Shown piece by piece: positions 11,161-23,656 of a stretch of DNA of 64,000 nt. Within the stretch, counting starts at the first letter, position 1. Each line of letters begins with the position of its first letter. This stretch comes from Drosophila miranda (taxonomy: Eukaryota > Arthropoda > Insecta > Diptera > Drosophilidae): NCBI RefSeq assembly GCF_003369915.1, contig NW_022881614.1, positions 33,005,474-33,069,473 on the forward strand, in the 5' to 3' direction. The notes beneath the pieces were generated by a model. It saw nothing but the letters and a program-made list of their open reading frames with translations, had not been told where the DNA came from and searched no databases. Both the position numbers and the translations under genes were made by a program.

Positions 11161-12348
11161 TGTTGTAATGCAGAAAATTTTACTCACAGCCGGCAAGGAA
11201 TATAGCCACCAGAACCGGGCCGGAAGGTTTCCTGGAGAGGAACACTGGAGTTCGAGAAAGTCGACTGCAGGGCGATTCTAGCCACACCGCACGATCGTTG
11301 CATCGCCTTCCAGTGCGTGCCACACGTTTGGTCTCATTCACCACGTAAAAACCCCGAAACCCTATTCACACACACACACGCGCACACGTATACACGGACC
11401 TATGTATATAAATTTAGGGCTGACCGGCCACGGCCAGCGATCGCCCGCGTCGTTTGAACTTAAAGGAAAAAAAAACATAATCCGCACTCCAAACACCGTT
11501 CCACATTAAATGTTATTTTGTTCTGTGTGTTGTCCTTTATTTAGTATTTAGTATTCGCTTAAACCGTTTAACGTAAAATCTTGGCCATTGAACTAAATAT
11601 GTAAAAACACCAATACCTTTCACGAACCGAAAGCTGCGATCAGCTGTTCAGTGCCAGAAGATTAACCCTTAGTGGGTGACGCGGGGGTCCCATCAGTCCA
11701 CCGTATTTGGTCGAGCGATTTGTGGAAAAATATTGTTTATTGTTTATGTCCCGGGGACCCTTAACAAGAGCTCTTGGTAGGTTAAGTCTCCGTAGGGGCC
11801 CGAGTTAAATTAACTCCCGTAAAACTGGATCCACTCATCTACACATATTACACTACGTATGGGTGAGGGTATCCCTGTTGAGTTATTTCCTTGTTTGCCT
11901 TTGTGTCGAACGTTTTGGTGTTTCTTTGTGGTTAGTGATAATTTTGAGTATAGCTATTTATTAATGAGAACGATGAAATTGTCAATTTATAATTATTAAA
12001 GCTTGGATATATACTGAAGCATGATGTCGTAAATTTAAAATAGAGGGAGGACGCGTGGCGTAAGCCATGGATTAGGCCAGCCGTTACCGTTCCAGCAGAG
12101 GGTGGCCAAAATGAACGTTGTGTTTGGTCACAGGTAGGGCGGGCGCGCGAAGTGATAACACCCAAGCTTCACCCACTTGATAGCCGTCTGTTTATGATTT
12201 TCTTTGTCTGTAGGTTGTTGTTAGTTTTGATGTCCCGAGAAGTAGTATGTCTCCTTTTTGTCTACATTTGGCGGGCAAGGGGAACTACCCAGCCCTGGGG
12301 TCGACAGCTAGCCGGCATTACCCTCTGGGAAACAAGCCAAGTGTAACA
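11161..12348 (+). repeat. Element A 5' LTR
   Basis: From about 11387 it matches the split 3' LTR remnants (18088-18297, 23661-24294). The right end TGTAACA precedes the primer site. The left end is set at TGTTGTAATG because it forms the imperfect inverted repeat TGTTGTA/TGTAACA. The left boundary is the weaker one, since the 3' LTR has lost that part. Confidence 0.65.
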
Positions 12349-12350
12349 AA

Positions 12351-12360
12351 TGGCGCCCAA
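12351..12360 (+). other. Element A primer-binding site (tRNA-Lys type)
   Basis: TGGCGCCCAA begins two bases after the 5' LTR. The TGGCGCCC core is complementary to the 3' end of tRNA-Lys, as in many insect Ty3/gypsy elements. The leader from here to about 13536 has no coding content. Confidence 0.75.
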
Positions 12361-13536
12361 TTTATTTTCGAATTCGCATGCATCTGGACTGACGCAGGTT
12401 CGGGTGGTATTACAACAAATGTCACTCGGGCTGGTAAAGGCAGATGCGGGGAATGAAAAAAAATAATAAATTTTGTGGAGAAGACGACAGCTCGCGAAGT
12501 GCAGTTTAGCTGTCCCGGCAGAAGTCGCTGCTGCAGGCTTAAGGTGAGCGTAAACCTTAATGGCGCGGGGTGATTGATGCTAGGGATGGATAGACCGAGG
12601 CAGTTAACGGAAATATAAAATATGTGATAGGGACTTACGAATTGCAGTTGAACATTTTGTCGCTATTCGATGTCGCAAGTGAACGTAAGTCACTGCCGTT
12701 CAACAAAAAAAATGGACAGGGAGTTTGCGACGGACACATTGCCTGGTGGACTGTGATATCGAATTAATCTGTGATGGAATGTGATATTGGAATAAGTTAG
12801 AGTGAGTCATGTAGGCAAATGTTCATTGTAGTTTCGCACCTTCTTGTTTAAAACAAAGCCGCTTTCGTGTTTTTAAACCTGTTGTCTGTCTGCCGAGAGG
12901 TGGTGAGGAGTAGGTGGCCCGGGAGTCGTAAAGACAACCCGCGATGCATCTGTTGTCATGGCAGGTCGGTATGATGGATGACAGGAACAAATCACAAGCA
13001 AAGTGAGCTCATGCACCGTGAGGCTTCTCGTTTATCGGCCATCGCTTAGAGCGATGACTAGAGTAGATGACAGGCCACACATAGGTTGTGTACTTAATTG
13101 TAGGATATCCCTAGGGCGACTGTCAAGTGGAGCGCAGAAACTGGAGCGGTTACTGGTCCCGGCTAGTCACGTGTCCCCCTCTTAATGAATCTTGTAAGAA
13201 GAAGAAGAACTGTTAGGAATTTTTGTTGTTAGGTTTTGTGTTGTGTTGAATGTGTTTGAAGTTTGAGTGTCTTAGGTGTCGATCGAATATACATGTATGT
13301 TATTATTTATTTATTTATTCAAATATTTAATTGCATATATCTCGTTAACGGCGCTAGTTGGCGCAATATTTATATAGGTATTTATTTATTTATTTATCGG
13401 AGTATTTGTTGGTCCGAAGCGTGGTGTTATTTATTCTTACTAGTTATTTCTTTGGGTATTTATTTCTTTATTTATATATATTATCTTAGTTTAAGAGTTT
13501 CCCTTTTTTTTGTAATATTGGTGTTGCTCGGGGCAG

Positions 13537-14830
13537 ATGCCACAAGAAGGGGGTAGTCGACAGTATCATACGCGATCACGCGTAAACAAAACAGTGGACC
13601 AGATAGGGGAAGTGTCAGGGGCGATGTTTGATCAAGATCGGGAGGAACTTGAAGCTGTGGGTGGGTTGCCAAGAACACCGGTCCTGGCCAGGTCAGAAGA
13701 ATGGCCAATGTCCGATCCTACACCCACGCTTGCTTCCGAACCGGCATCAGCAGTCAACGTATCGTTGGCTCAGGCTCATGCGACACACAGGGCAGCGAAC
13801 ACTGACTCGATTAGTCGGAGTATCGAGGAGCAATCCCGAAAAGGAAGCCGTCTAGCACGACTGATGCGCCGATTCCGCCACCAAAACCATTTTTGGCTCG
13901 CTCGGGTCGAGGTGGTATTGGTCCGGAACCGTCTTCAGGAGTAGGACCGACCGCATCCAGTGAGCAGCATCAACGGGGTGGGCATCAAGCGCGAAATTGG
14001 CGAAACCCGATAGAACTCAGACACTCGGGTCAGGGCCGTGGCGAGGGTAGGAGAGCTGGTGGGATTCCTCGAGAAGATCCGCATCCAAATCCCCCGGGTT
14101 ATAGACCTTGGCCACGGTGGGGCCGAGTCGAAAAATGGGACGTGACGTTCGACGGAGACAGCAACAAAATGACAGTCGAGGATTTTGTGTTCCGAATTGA
14201 ATTCCTACAAGCCCAATGCCGCTGTCCGTGGAATGAAGTTCTAAAGGGATTTTATCACCTGGTTACAGGAAACGCGCGGGAATGGTACTGGCAGTACATC
14301 CGCGATCATGGCGGTGGTGTTTGGCAGGAACTAAGGGGCGACTTAATTGCTCGTTTCCGAGGCACGGCGTCCGAGTTCGACCGCATGAGAGAACTGCGAG
14401 AAAGAATGCAGCGGTCAAACGAGAGTGTGGAAGACTTTTTCCATATCATGAGAAAGCTCGCGTCGAGGTTGGAGATGCCACCACCTGAAAAGGAGATGGT
14501 AAAAATCGTCAAAAAGGCACTCACAGATGAGATAGCGAGTTTCGTCTACGGCTTACGGGTTTATTCCTTAGACCAACTGCGGGATGAGTGCGTGGAAATA
14601 GAGGCACATCTAAAGAGGAAGGCTCGATCTTCGAGGAGACCCTCACCCAAAGCCACAAACTATGGTCGCGGGGCGAATGCGAACGTCAGCGAGGTCGCGC
14701 AGGATCGATTGCCGATGAAGAGGCAGAGGTCATTGAGAAAGCGCAAGCGACACAGCGTGTTCCACAGAAGTTGATTTGATGGAACTGCGGGCAGACCGAT
14801 CATGGCTTTAGGGACTGTAGGAGAGGCGGA
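13537..14830 (+). pseudogene. Element A gag (capsid) with frameshifts
   Basis: Starts at ATG 13537 (MPQEGGSRQYHTRSRVNK), a start similar to that of element B gag. The frame shifts near 13860-13890 and again before 14770. The middle is a retrotransposon capsid (WDVTFDGDSNKMTVEDFV near 14125; then WYWQYI, FDRMRELRERMQ). A CCHC knuckle is recognisable at about 14781-14817 (NCGQTDHGFRDC), but its first cysteine codon reads TGA. At least two frameshifts and one nonsense change make it non-functional. The product would have packaged genomic RNA in virus-like particles. Confidence 0.75.
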
Positions 14831-14838
14831 GAGGCGAA

Positions 14839-17800
14839 GTGGCGGTGTGGAAAGCCCGATGCATATTGTCCAACCTGTCCGAATTGCGCGGGAACCGTGA
14901 AGAGGGGTGCGATCCAAGCAGGCGAATCACGCTCACAGAAGGGGCCTGCGCAGAGAAAGTAGAAGAAAATAAAAATGAATTAGATAGACGTAAATTGCAT
15001 GCTAGGTTAAGGAACTTATCATATGAAGAGCGCTTAAGAAATTATTTAGAAACCAGAAATAGAATATTTTCTGAACTACGAGTGGATGGTATGCGAGCAC
15101 TGTCGGTGCGGGTGAGAAAGGCGAGATCCCGGTTTAAGCAAAGGCGAGCTATGAGGAGGCAGGTGATTGCTTCAGTAAAGCGTGGTTGCAAGAAAGACCA
15201 CAAAATTTTCGCAGAAATCTCGATAATGGGCGAGTCCGTGCGAGGCCTGTTGGATTCAGGCGCTACACACAGCATGCTAGGGTGTAATGGTCAGGAATTC
15301 CTGGAGAAGCTGGGCGTGGAGGCTCGTCGATATTCTTCTATAGTGAAGGTAGCGAATGGGGAAGATCGCGCAATCGTTGGCCGAGTAGAATTACCGGTGA
15401 AATACAAGGGAGAGGTAAAAAGATTAACGTTTTTCGTATGCCCTTTCTTGGAACAGGAAATTTACTTGGGGGTAGACTTTTGGCGGGTATTCTCATTGGC
15501 TCCTGAGGTGATGGGAGAAGGTCCAGTAGGGGCATCCCACAGATTAGTGGAAGAAGTGCTGGCTGATCAAGTCGCTCACTATGTGGAAGGCCCGGAGAAG
15601 GAGATAGTGCAGGAAGAATGGGAGTTGTCAGAAGAGCAAAAGGCAGCCTTGGATCAGGTGAAGGCAGAGTTTCTGACTTTCGAAGCCGTAGGCCTGAGGA
15701 GGCCTGGTCGAGAGAGACTCACAAAATTCAGTTGGTGGAGAAGGCGGAGCCTGTGAAGGATCGACATTACCCGCTGTCGCCAGCGATGCAGGAAGTGATG
15801 TGTGGTGAGGTGGACAAAATGTTGGCTTTGGGAGTCATCGAGTACAGTGATAGTCCGTGGAGCAACCGTACCACCGTGGTGCAAAGGCCGGGCAAAAATC
15901 GTTTCTGTCTCGATGCCCGAAAGCTCAACAAAGTAACCATCAAGGACGCTTACCCACTTCCTAGCATCGAGGGGATTTTGTCGCGTCTCGATCAGACGAT
16001 ATATATCTCCAGCGTCGACTTAAAATTCGCTTTTTGGCATATACGGCGTTCACGGTGCCCGGACGGCCTCTGTACCAGTTCCGTATGATGCCCTTTGGCC
16101 TCTGCAACGCCGCACAACGCCTATGTAGACTGGTCGATAAGGTGATTCCGGTTGAGATGCGTTCAAACGTCTATGCGTATCTCGACGACTTGCTGATTAT
16201 AGCTGAGGACTTCCAAACGCACGTGAACATTCTGCGACAGGTTGCCGAGCGTCTACGAGAAGCAAATTTAACGATAGGGCTGAGCAAATCTCATTTTTGC
16301 TATAAAAACATTAAATACCTGGGATTTATAGTGGGAGGAGGAGCGCTGAAGATGGATCCGAATCGTGTGTCGGCCATTTTGCGCATTCCCGAGCCGCGAT
16401 CTGTTCGAGAATTGCGTAGTTTCCTGGGAACTGCTGGCTGGTACCGGCGCTTTATGAAAAACTATGCTGAGATGGCCGGTCCGCTCACAGACGCCCTGAA
16501 AAAGTCGGGAAATGGAAAGTTTAAATTGACGGAAGAGGCAAAACGAGCCATGGGGGAGCTAAAAGCTGCACTCACCTCGGCACCAGTCCTGGTACACGCG
16601 GATTTCAAGCGGCACTTCTACATACAGTGCGACGCCTCACATTATGGGGTAGGAGCCGTACTCTTCCAACGGGATGACGAGCAGAACGAGAGGCCCATAG
16701 CGTTTTTCTCTGCCAAACTGAATTGCCACCAAAAAAACTACTCGGTGACAGAGAAGGAGTGTCTGGCAGCCCTCATGGCGATCCTTAAGTTCCGTCCGTA
16801 CGTAGAGCTTATGCCGTTTACAGTCATAACTGACCACGCCAGTCTCAAATGGCTCATGACCATGAAGAACCTGGATGGTAGCTTAGCTCGTTGGTCCCTT
16901 CAACTGCAGGCCTTCGATTTCGGCATAGAACACCGGAAAGGAGCGGACAATGTAGTGGCAGATACATTGTCGCGCAGTATTGAAGAGCTGGAAGTGGATC
17001 CGAGTATTATCCTGGGTTTTGAAATGGTGGAGTTTGAATCTGGAGAATATCAGGAGTTAAGGAAGGAAAGAACAGAGAACCAAGACCGCTTACCTGATCT
17101 CCAGATTGTTGACGGCATGATATTCAAGCGCTTGCGCTTTGAACGATTGGATGATCAACTGGAGGGCGCCGTCTGGAAATTGTGGGTTCCGAGTTCGCTG
17201 ACGGCCGCGTTGATAGACAAAGCACATTCGGAAGAGAAGACAGCGCACGGAGGAATCGCGAAAACCTTGCACTTATTGCGTAGGCAGTTTTACTGGCCGA
17301 ACATGGCGATAGAGGTGCGGGATTATATTCGACGGTGCACCGTGTGCAAGGAGTCGAAAGCGCCGAATTATCGGATGCAGGTCGGGATGGGGCAAGAAGT
17401 GGTCACTGAGCGCCCGTTCCAAAAACTTTATATTGATTTTTTTGGCAAATATCCGCGGTCGAAGAACGGTCAGGCGTGGATATTTATTGTAGTTGACCAG
17501 TTCTCTAAGTTCACATTCCTAAAGACCATGACCAAGGCCACAGCAAAGGAAGTTGTAAGATTCCTCGTTCACGAGGTGTTTTACAAGTTTGGAGTGCCGG
17601 AGATGATTCACTCGGACAATGGGGCTCAGTTCATCTCGAAAACTTTTAAGGAGATGACCGATGCATTCGGAGTCACTCATATGAGGACGCCAGTGTATTC
17701 TCCGCAGAGTAACGCAGCCGAACGCGTGAATCGCACAGTACTCAGCGCGATTCGGGCGTATCTGGAAGACGATCACCGGGACTGGGATGTGCATCTGCCG

Positions 17801-18087
17801 GAGATAGAACTGGCTATTAGGAACTCGGTTCACGCGGCAACAGGCGTAACACCATTCTTTGCAGTCTTCGGGCAGCAAATGTATTTGCATGGGTCATGCT
17901 ACAAGCTGGCAAAGCGACTGCGGTCAATCGGCGAGCATGACATATCGCTGCTGGAGGGTCAGGACAAGCGACAACTCATCCAAGAGAGGATTCGCGCTAG
18001 TTTACATCAGGCATAAGAGCGTAGTAGGGTACAACCAGCGAGCTCGGGTGTTTTACGCGAGGCCGGGATAAGAGGTATTCCGCCGTC
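14839..18087 (+). pseudogene. Element A pol (protease, RT, RNase H, integrase), broken
   Basis: The protease active site LLDSGATHSML is near 15250, RT continues in a second frame (about 15690-16050: LDARKLNKVTIKDAYPLP, SSVDLKFAFWHI), and the main block is 16034-18016. That block holds RT YAYLDDLLII, RNase H with FYIQCDASHYGVGAV and TEKECLA, the integrase zinc finger (YWPN..RRCTVCKESK) and the DDE triad (YIDFFG, HSDNGAQF, NAAERVN). Frameshifts lie near 15680 and 16040, the latter with loss of RT residues, and the integrase C-terminus ends prematurely. After a stop the coding-like sequence continues to about 18087 and abuts LTR-internal DNA, marking a deletion of the 3' pol end and LTR start. 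Confidence 0.85.
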
Positions 18088-18297
18088 CGTATACACGGAC
18101 CTATATAAATTTAGGGCTGACCGGCCACGGCCAGCGATAGCCCGCGTCGTTTGAACTTAAAGGAAAAAAAAACATAATCCGCACTCCAAACACCGTTACA
18201 CATTAAATGTTATTTTGTTATGTGTGTTGTCCTTTATTTAGTATTTAGTATTAGCTTAAACCGTTTAACGTAAAATCTTGGCCATTGAACTAAATAT

Positions 18298-20518
18298 TGT
18301 TATGGGCGGCTTTGGAGAGAGCCGATAGGTATCAGGGCTGGAGAAGAAAGAGACAGCGGCATCTATAGTGGATCCTGGGAAGCAGGGGCAGAGTTGCGTG
18401 GGAGAAAAGGAAACGGGGCGAGGAAGAAAAAAAAGGAAGTTTCCGGTGGGTAATAGTGGAGGCCGCACGTGCCCTGAAAGAACGAGGGGGAACGTTGTGA
18501 GTTGCTGCGGACACCGCAACTCTACAGTTATACCCGATACTTAGTCAGTATGGCTCTCCTGCGGCAGACGCCGCTAATATTAAACGACACGACAAAGAGT
18601 GCGTGCGAGAGAGACAGAAAATCAGTGTGAGCGTGACGTCGGGCGCTGCGTAGCCAGTGCAAATTGATTTGTTCCTTTTGGGTATAAAAATGATCCGATC
18701 TGATCCAGATTCAGCAGTCTGATAGATATGGTCATTATCTATGATTCTGCGTTTTTAGTTTTCTCGAATCGGCAATATTGTGGATGCAACAGATTTTCGC
18801 TCTTTGTGGGGGCGGAAGGGGTGGGACGAAATTCTGAGATATACGTTTTATAGTGAGATCTAACAGAAGTGCGGATACCAAATTTGGTTACTCTAGCCTT
18901 AATAGTCTCTGAAATTTGTGGATGCCCCAGATTTTCGTCATTTGCGGTGGCGGAAGGGGGTGTGGCGAAATTTGGACACGAAACGGTCAAGGTCCGATAT
19001 CACAGGAGTGTGGATACCAAATTTGGTTGCTCTGGCTCTTATAGGTTCTGAGATCCTTGAACTCATATTTTGCAATTGGCAAAGCCGACCATGAAACCTG
19101 TGTGTTAGAGAGAGACAGAGCGAGAAAGAATGAAATTGTTTTCTTGATTCTGGCTATAATAATTATACGATCTGGTTGAGAATTTACACTCTAGAACATA
19201 TAGTCATCCTCTACGATTCTGCGTTTTTGGTTTTATCGTATCTTTAAAAATGTGGATGCCACAGATTTTCGTCCTTTGTGGGGGCGGAAGTGGGCGGGGC
19301 GAAGTTTTGAAATATTTTTGTAGCAGTGACATATCACAGAAGTCTGGATCCAAAACATCGTTGCTCTAGCTCTTATAGTCTTTGAGCACTAGGCGCTGAA
19401 GGGACGGACAGACGGACGGACGGACAGACGGACAGACGGACAGACATGGCTCAATCGACTCGGCTATTGATGCTGATGAAGAATATATATACTTTATGGG
19501 GTCGGTAACGATTCCTTCTGGACGTTACACACATCCACTTTTACCACAAATCTAATATACCCCAATACTCATTTTGAGTATCGGGTATAAAAAAGGAAAC
19601 AAAATTGGTGATCGTGGAGACGACGATCCCACCAAGACATCAGCGGCAGGCATCAACATCAGCGGAAGCGGCGGCAGACGGCAGCAGCAGCCCGGTACTG
19701 GCCAGGCCGGAAAACTGGTGCGAGAACCGTCAGCGGAGCACCGGCACCAAGGAACCGCCAGCGGAGCACCGACTGGAGACACGTTTCTGTCCCCCCCCCC
19801 CACGGGGAAAGAATCCGGACTTCAAAGCAGAAATACACCCACACGAATCAATGTCACACACCTTCATCCACCCACATCACACACAACTCACGCATGTATA
19901 CCCTCATTCATAACACATCACATAACATCACCACATTTCACACATCTACACCCGTCCGACCCACAATTAAACAAAATATCACGATCATACAAAAAAACAC
20001 CACGATTAAACGTAAGCAACAACCTCTATCAAAGGGGGCTGCCAACTCGGCCGAAATAGGGTTTATTTTTTTTGTTAGTATTTTTGTGTTAGTATTTGTT
20101 TCCTTTATATAAGCCTAAATTATTAATTAATAATGTTCAAGATAAATAAGAAAATATAATGGATATAAAATGAAAATTTGAAAAGATTTATGAGTGAATA
20201 AAAACCGGTAGTTGGGTGGGACGAGAGCGAGAAGAAGAGCGGGACCCTGAATATGAAAAGGGAGCGAATTCAAAAGGTGGCGCTCATGGAAGGGTGGGAC
20301 CCTGCTAGGGATAACGAAACCAACTATCCCCGCTGACGAAAGTGCCAACGAGGACAAGTCTGTCCTATATATTAGATTTGTTTTTTTTGTATGTTTTTTT
20401 TTGTTGTTTTTGTTTTGTTCAATCCGTCCCCTGGCTTATCGGGTCGGAAACACCCCTGACTTCCCCGTGAGCTAGCTGGGAACGATAGGCCAGGGTGGCA
20501 AAGAGGCGGATCATAACA
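18298..20518 (+). repeat. Element B 5' LTR, interrupted by an INE-1
   Basis: 2221 bp in total. Removal of the INE-1 at 18481-19590 leaves about 1111 bp against 933 bp in the 3' LTR. The extra about 178 bp is a CA/ACAC-rich stretch at about 19791-19970 absent from the 3' LTR, which instead reads directly into AAACACCACGATTAAACG. The remainder matches closely. Confidence 0.88.
18481..19590 (-). mobile_element. INE-1/DINE-1 Helitron copy 2, in the element B LTR
   Basis: Starts with the tail end AACGAGGGGGAACGTTGTGA and hairpin, and ends with the head GAGTATCGGGTATA. The (GGACAGAC)n block is at about 19403-19445. The intact LTR at 22.9 kb shows the empty site (CCCTGAAAG followed by AAAAAAGGAAAC). 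It has the same organisation as the units of the terminal array but lies singly. Confidence 0.9.
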
Positions 20519-20520
20519 AA

Positions 20521-20533
20521 TGGCGCCCAATGG
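20521..20533 (+). other. Element B primer-binding site (tRNA-Lys type)
   Basis: TGGCGCCCAATGG starts two bases after the LTR, in the same position and with the same core as in element A. The leader 20534-21691 has no coding frame of interest. Confidence 0.75.
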
Positions 20534-21691
20534 TAATAGAAGGGATCGATTTTAAACGCGAGTCTTAAAGACCCGGTGTAAAATGGAACCCTGGTAGAAC
20601 GAAACTCAGCCGGCCCGCGAGCCGGGAATAAATCCTAGCCGTCGTAGCCGCTGAGAGGAGTAGAAGAGAGGAAAGTGGACATGGTAGCTATGTATCGGAG
20701 GTAGAAGGGAAGGAAGTGTGTGTCCCGAGTTGTGGTCCAGGTATTACCAGGTGGTAGTAGCCTCGTTGTCCGACTCGTGGAGCTCGCTATCTGGATCTGA
20801 AAAGAGGAAGAGGTGCCGGAGGATCTGTCGAGTCGTGGTCCGGGTTATGTCCAGAGGCATTAACGTCGTTGTCCGATTCTGGGTGATCCACGGTGATCTG
20901 AGGGAGGAAACAGCAAAGGGAGTTGGCACTCAGAAAAAGTAAGCGAAGGTAAATAGCAAGGGGAAAAGAAGGGGGTCCGCTCACCTGCAAAACAATTAAT
21001 GCAGTTGTCTCTCGTCCCACCAAACAAATTAAAGGTGAATTTTTGTCTGAAGCAGTTTGGGAATTATATGTTTTTTTTGTTAGTGATTTAGCAGACTATT
21101 GGAAAGCCGAAGCAAGAAAACCCAAAGGGAAATCTTTTTTTTTTGAGGACTGACGATCCTCGCTAGCATTGTTTGGAAGCAATTTTAGAAGTAGGCATTA
21201 AGCAAGTCATCGGAAAAAGAGTTTTTGTTTGGGAGAGGAAGTATTTAGTTATTTAGTGTTGCATTTAATTAGGCGATTAATTGTAGATGTAGATGTTTAT
21301 TTATTTGATTGAATCAGTTTGGATATTTAGATTTATCAATTTATTGATTTAAATTAACCGATTTATGTATTTAAATTTATTTATTTGGTTATCTAAACAT
21401 GGAATTAATTATTCGCTTATTTATTTATTGCACTATTTATTTATTTGTTTTCTCGTTACGATTGAAGGTATTGAGGATTAATTAGCCAGGAACTAGGTGT
21501 TTAGAGGAGTAGGGTAGTCAGATAATAAACAATCCAATTTATTTATCACCAAAATAGTTAAATAAATAGGGAATAGACGAAGGAAAGGAGTACGTTAGGA
21601 AAATTGGTTGATGAGTGACCCGGAGATTTTTAAAGGGTCGGGAAAGACAAGGCGTAGCCCAGAGGCACAGCGCAGGTACCAGCCGTACAAC

Positions 21692-22581
21692 ATGCCGACG
21701 ACTCGGTCCCAGGACGGTAAAGCCGGCAGTAGGCCGGAAGGGCCGTCGCAAGTGGCGGAAAACGTACATGCGGGGTTGTACCAGGAGGACCCAGAGGCCG
21801 GAGCGGTAGGAGGTCAACAGCGAACCCGTAAGGACCTGGTGTTACCGTCCGAGTTAAGCTCAGCCGTGAACGCAGCCTTAGCCCAAGCACAGGAGACCTA
21901 CCGAGCGTCGCTCGGGCAGCAAATGGAAGCGCTGAGATCGTCAATGCAAGCAGACATGCTAGAGTTCATGCAAGAGATCAACGCTTTGGTGGGTTCGTTA
22001 AAAGCGGAGCGAACGGCGAGTGATGCGAATGGAAGGAATCGGGGACCAAATGCAACCAGTCTGGGAGGAGGTCAACAGGAAGCACCCGCGAACCAGCAAG
22101 CACATCCAACGCACTTGTTCGTGGACAACCGAACATTGGAGGCCGATCAGAGGACCCAAGCCGATCAGAGACCCGTGGAGGAGTGGCTGTTCAACGGGAT
22201 GGGCGCAGGAGCAAACCCTAACAGGAATCGACCGAGTTTCGGAGAGGCTAGGCAGGAGCAAGGGCAGATACGAAGATGGGGACTTAGCTTCGACGGCGAT
22301 CCAAAGGGGATGCCCGTGGCGGAATTCATATTCCGGGTGGAGCATCTACAGACGTCGTACCAGGTACCGTGGGCGGAGGTGTTAAAGCCTTTCACACATT
22401 GGTCAGTGGCCACGCAAAGGATTGGTACTGGATGCATGTTCGGACGGTAGGAATGCCGGACTGGCCGAATCTGAGATATGGTCTCCAGCAGCAGTTTCAA
22501 GTTCGTCGGACAGAGTACGAGCTGGAGACGTTGCAAGGCTCACGTATTGAGGTGTTTCACGCAAAGGATCTGAAGCAGTAG
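21692..22581 (+). pseudogene. Element B gag, frameshifted and truncated
   Basis: ATG 21692 opens MPTTRSQDGKAGSRPEG. An Ala/Gln-rich helical region follows (SSAVNAALAQAQETYRAS, related to the element A gag), then a capsid start (WGLSFDGDPKGMPVAEF). The frame shifts near 22385 and the capsid continues in another frame (DWYWMHVRTVGMPDWP) to a stop at 22579-22581. The CCHC region and all of pol are missing; 22582-22723 is short linking sequence before the 3' LTR. Confidence 0.75.
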
Positions 22582-22723
22582 CCCAGGCATCTCAGTCGAT
22601 GGATCCATAGACTCTCAATCTCAGGGTGTGGGCGATGGCCTACGTTTGGGGCCCCTTAATTGAAAAAGCCCGCCTGCTTGGCACTCCCGTTTCGGCGGAG
22701 TAATCCTGGAAACGGTAGTGTGG

Positions 22724-23656
22724 TGTTATGGGCGGTTTTGGAGAGAGCCGATAGGTATCAGGGCTGGAGAAGAAAGAGACAGCGGCATCTAGAGTGGATC
22801 CTGGGAAGCAGGGGCAGAGTTGCGTGGGAGAAAAGGAAACGGGGCGAGGAAGAAAAAAAGGAAGTTTCCGGTGGGTAATAGTGGAGGCCGCACGTGCCCT
22901 GAAAGAAAAAAGGAAACAAAATTGGTGATCGTGGAGACGACGATCCCACCAAGACATCAGCGGCAGGCATCAACATCAGCGGATGCGGCGGACATCGGCA
23001 GCAGCAGCCCGGTACTGGCCAGGCCGGAAAACTGGTGCGAGAACCGTCAGCGGAGCACCGGCACCAAGGAACCGTCAGCGGAGCACCGACTGGAGACACG
23101 TCTCCGTCCCCAAACACCACGATTAAACGTAAACATCAGCAAGCATCAGGAAGCAACAACCTCTATCGAAGGGGGCTGCCAGCTCGGCCGAAATAGGGTT
23201 TATTTTTTTTTGTTAGTATTTTTGTGTTAGTATTTGTTTCCTTTATATAAACCTAGATTATTAATGAATAATGTTCAAGATAAATAAGGAAATATAATGG
23301 ATATAAAATGAAAATTTGAAAAGAGTCATGAGTGAATAGAAAACGGTAGTTGGGTGGGACGAGAGCGAGAAGAAGAGCGGGACTCTGAATATGAAAAGGG
23401 AGCGAATTCAAAAGGTGGCGCTCATGGAAGGGTGGGACCCTGCTAGGGATAACGAAACCAACTATCCCCGCTGACGAAAGTGCCAACGAGGACAAGTCTG
23501 TCCTATATATTAGATTTGTTTTTTTTGTATGTTTTTTTTTGTTGTTTTTGTTTTGTTCAATCCGTCCCCTGGCTTATCGGGTCGGAAACACCCCTGACTT
23601 CACCGTGAGCTAGCAGGGAACGATAGGCCAGGGTGGCAAAGAGGCGGATCATAACA
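22724..23656 (+). repeat. Element B 3' LTR
   Basis: 933 bp, TGTTATG..CATAACA, uninterrupted. It serves as the reference for the insertion site of INE-1 copy 2 in the 5' LTR. Confidence 0.88.

Larger units (their letters stand above)
18298..23656 (+). mobile_element. Element B: internally deleted Ty3/gypsy element in element A's 3' LTR
   Basis: Bounded by TGTTATG..CATAACA, with a 4-bp target duplication ATAT (18294-18297, 23657-23660). Joining the flanks restores the A LTR sequence seen uninterrupted at about 11609. 5' LTR 18298-20518, 3' LTR 22724-23656. The internal region is only about 2.2 kb and contains a truncated gag and no pol, so the element could only have moved with proteins supplied in trans, or it deleted afterwards. 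Confidence 0.9.

Noticed and set aside
19574..20059. A 161-codon ORF at the INE-1/LTR junction
   Set aside because: It spans the nested insertion boundary and is absent from the intact LTR copy.
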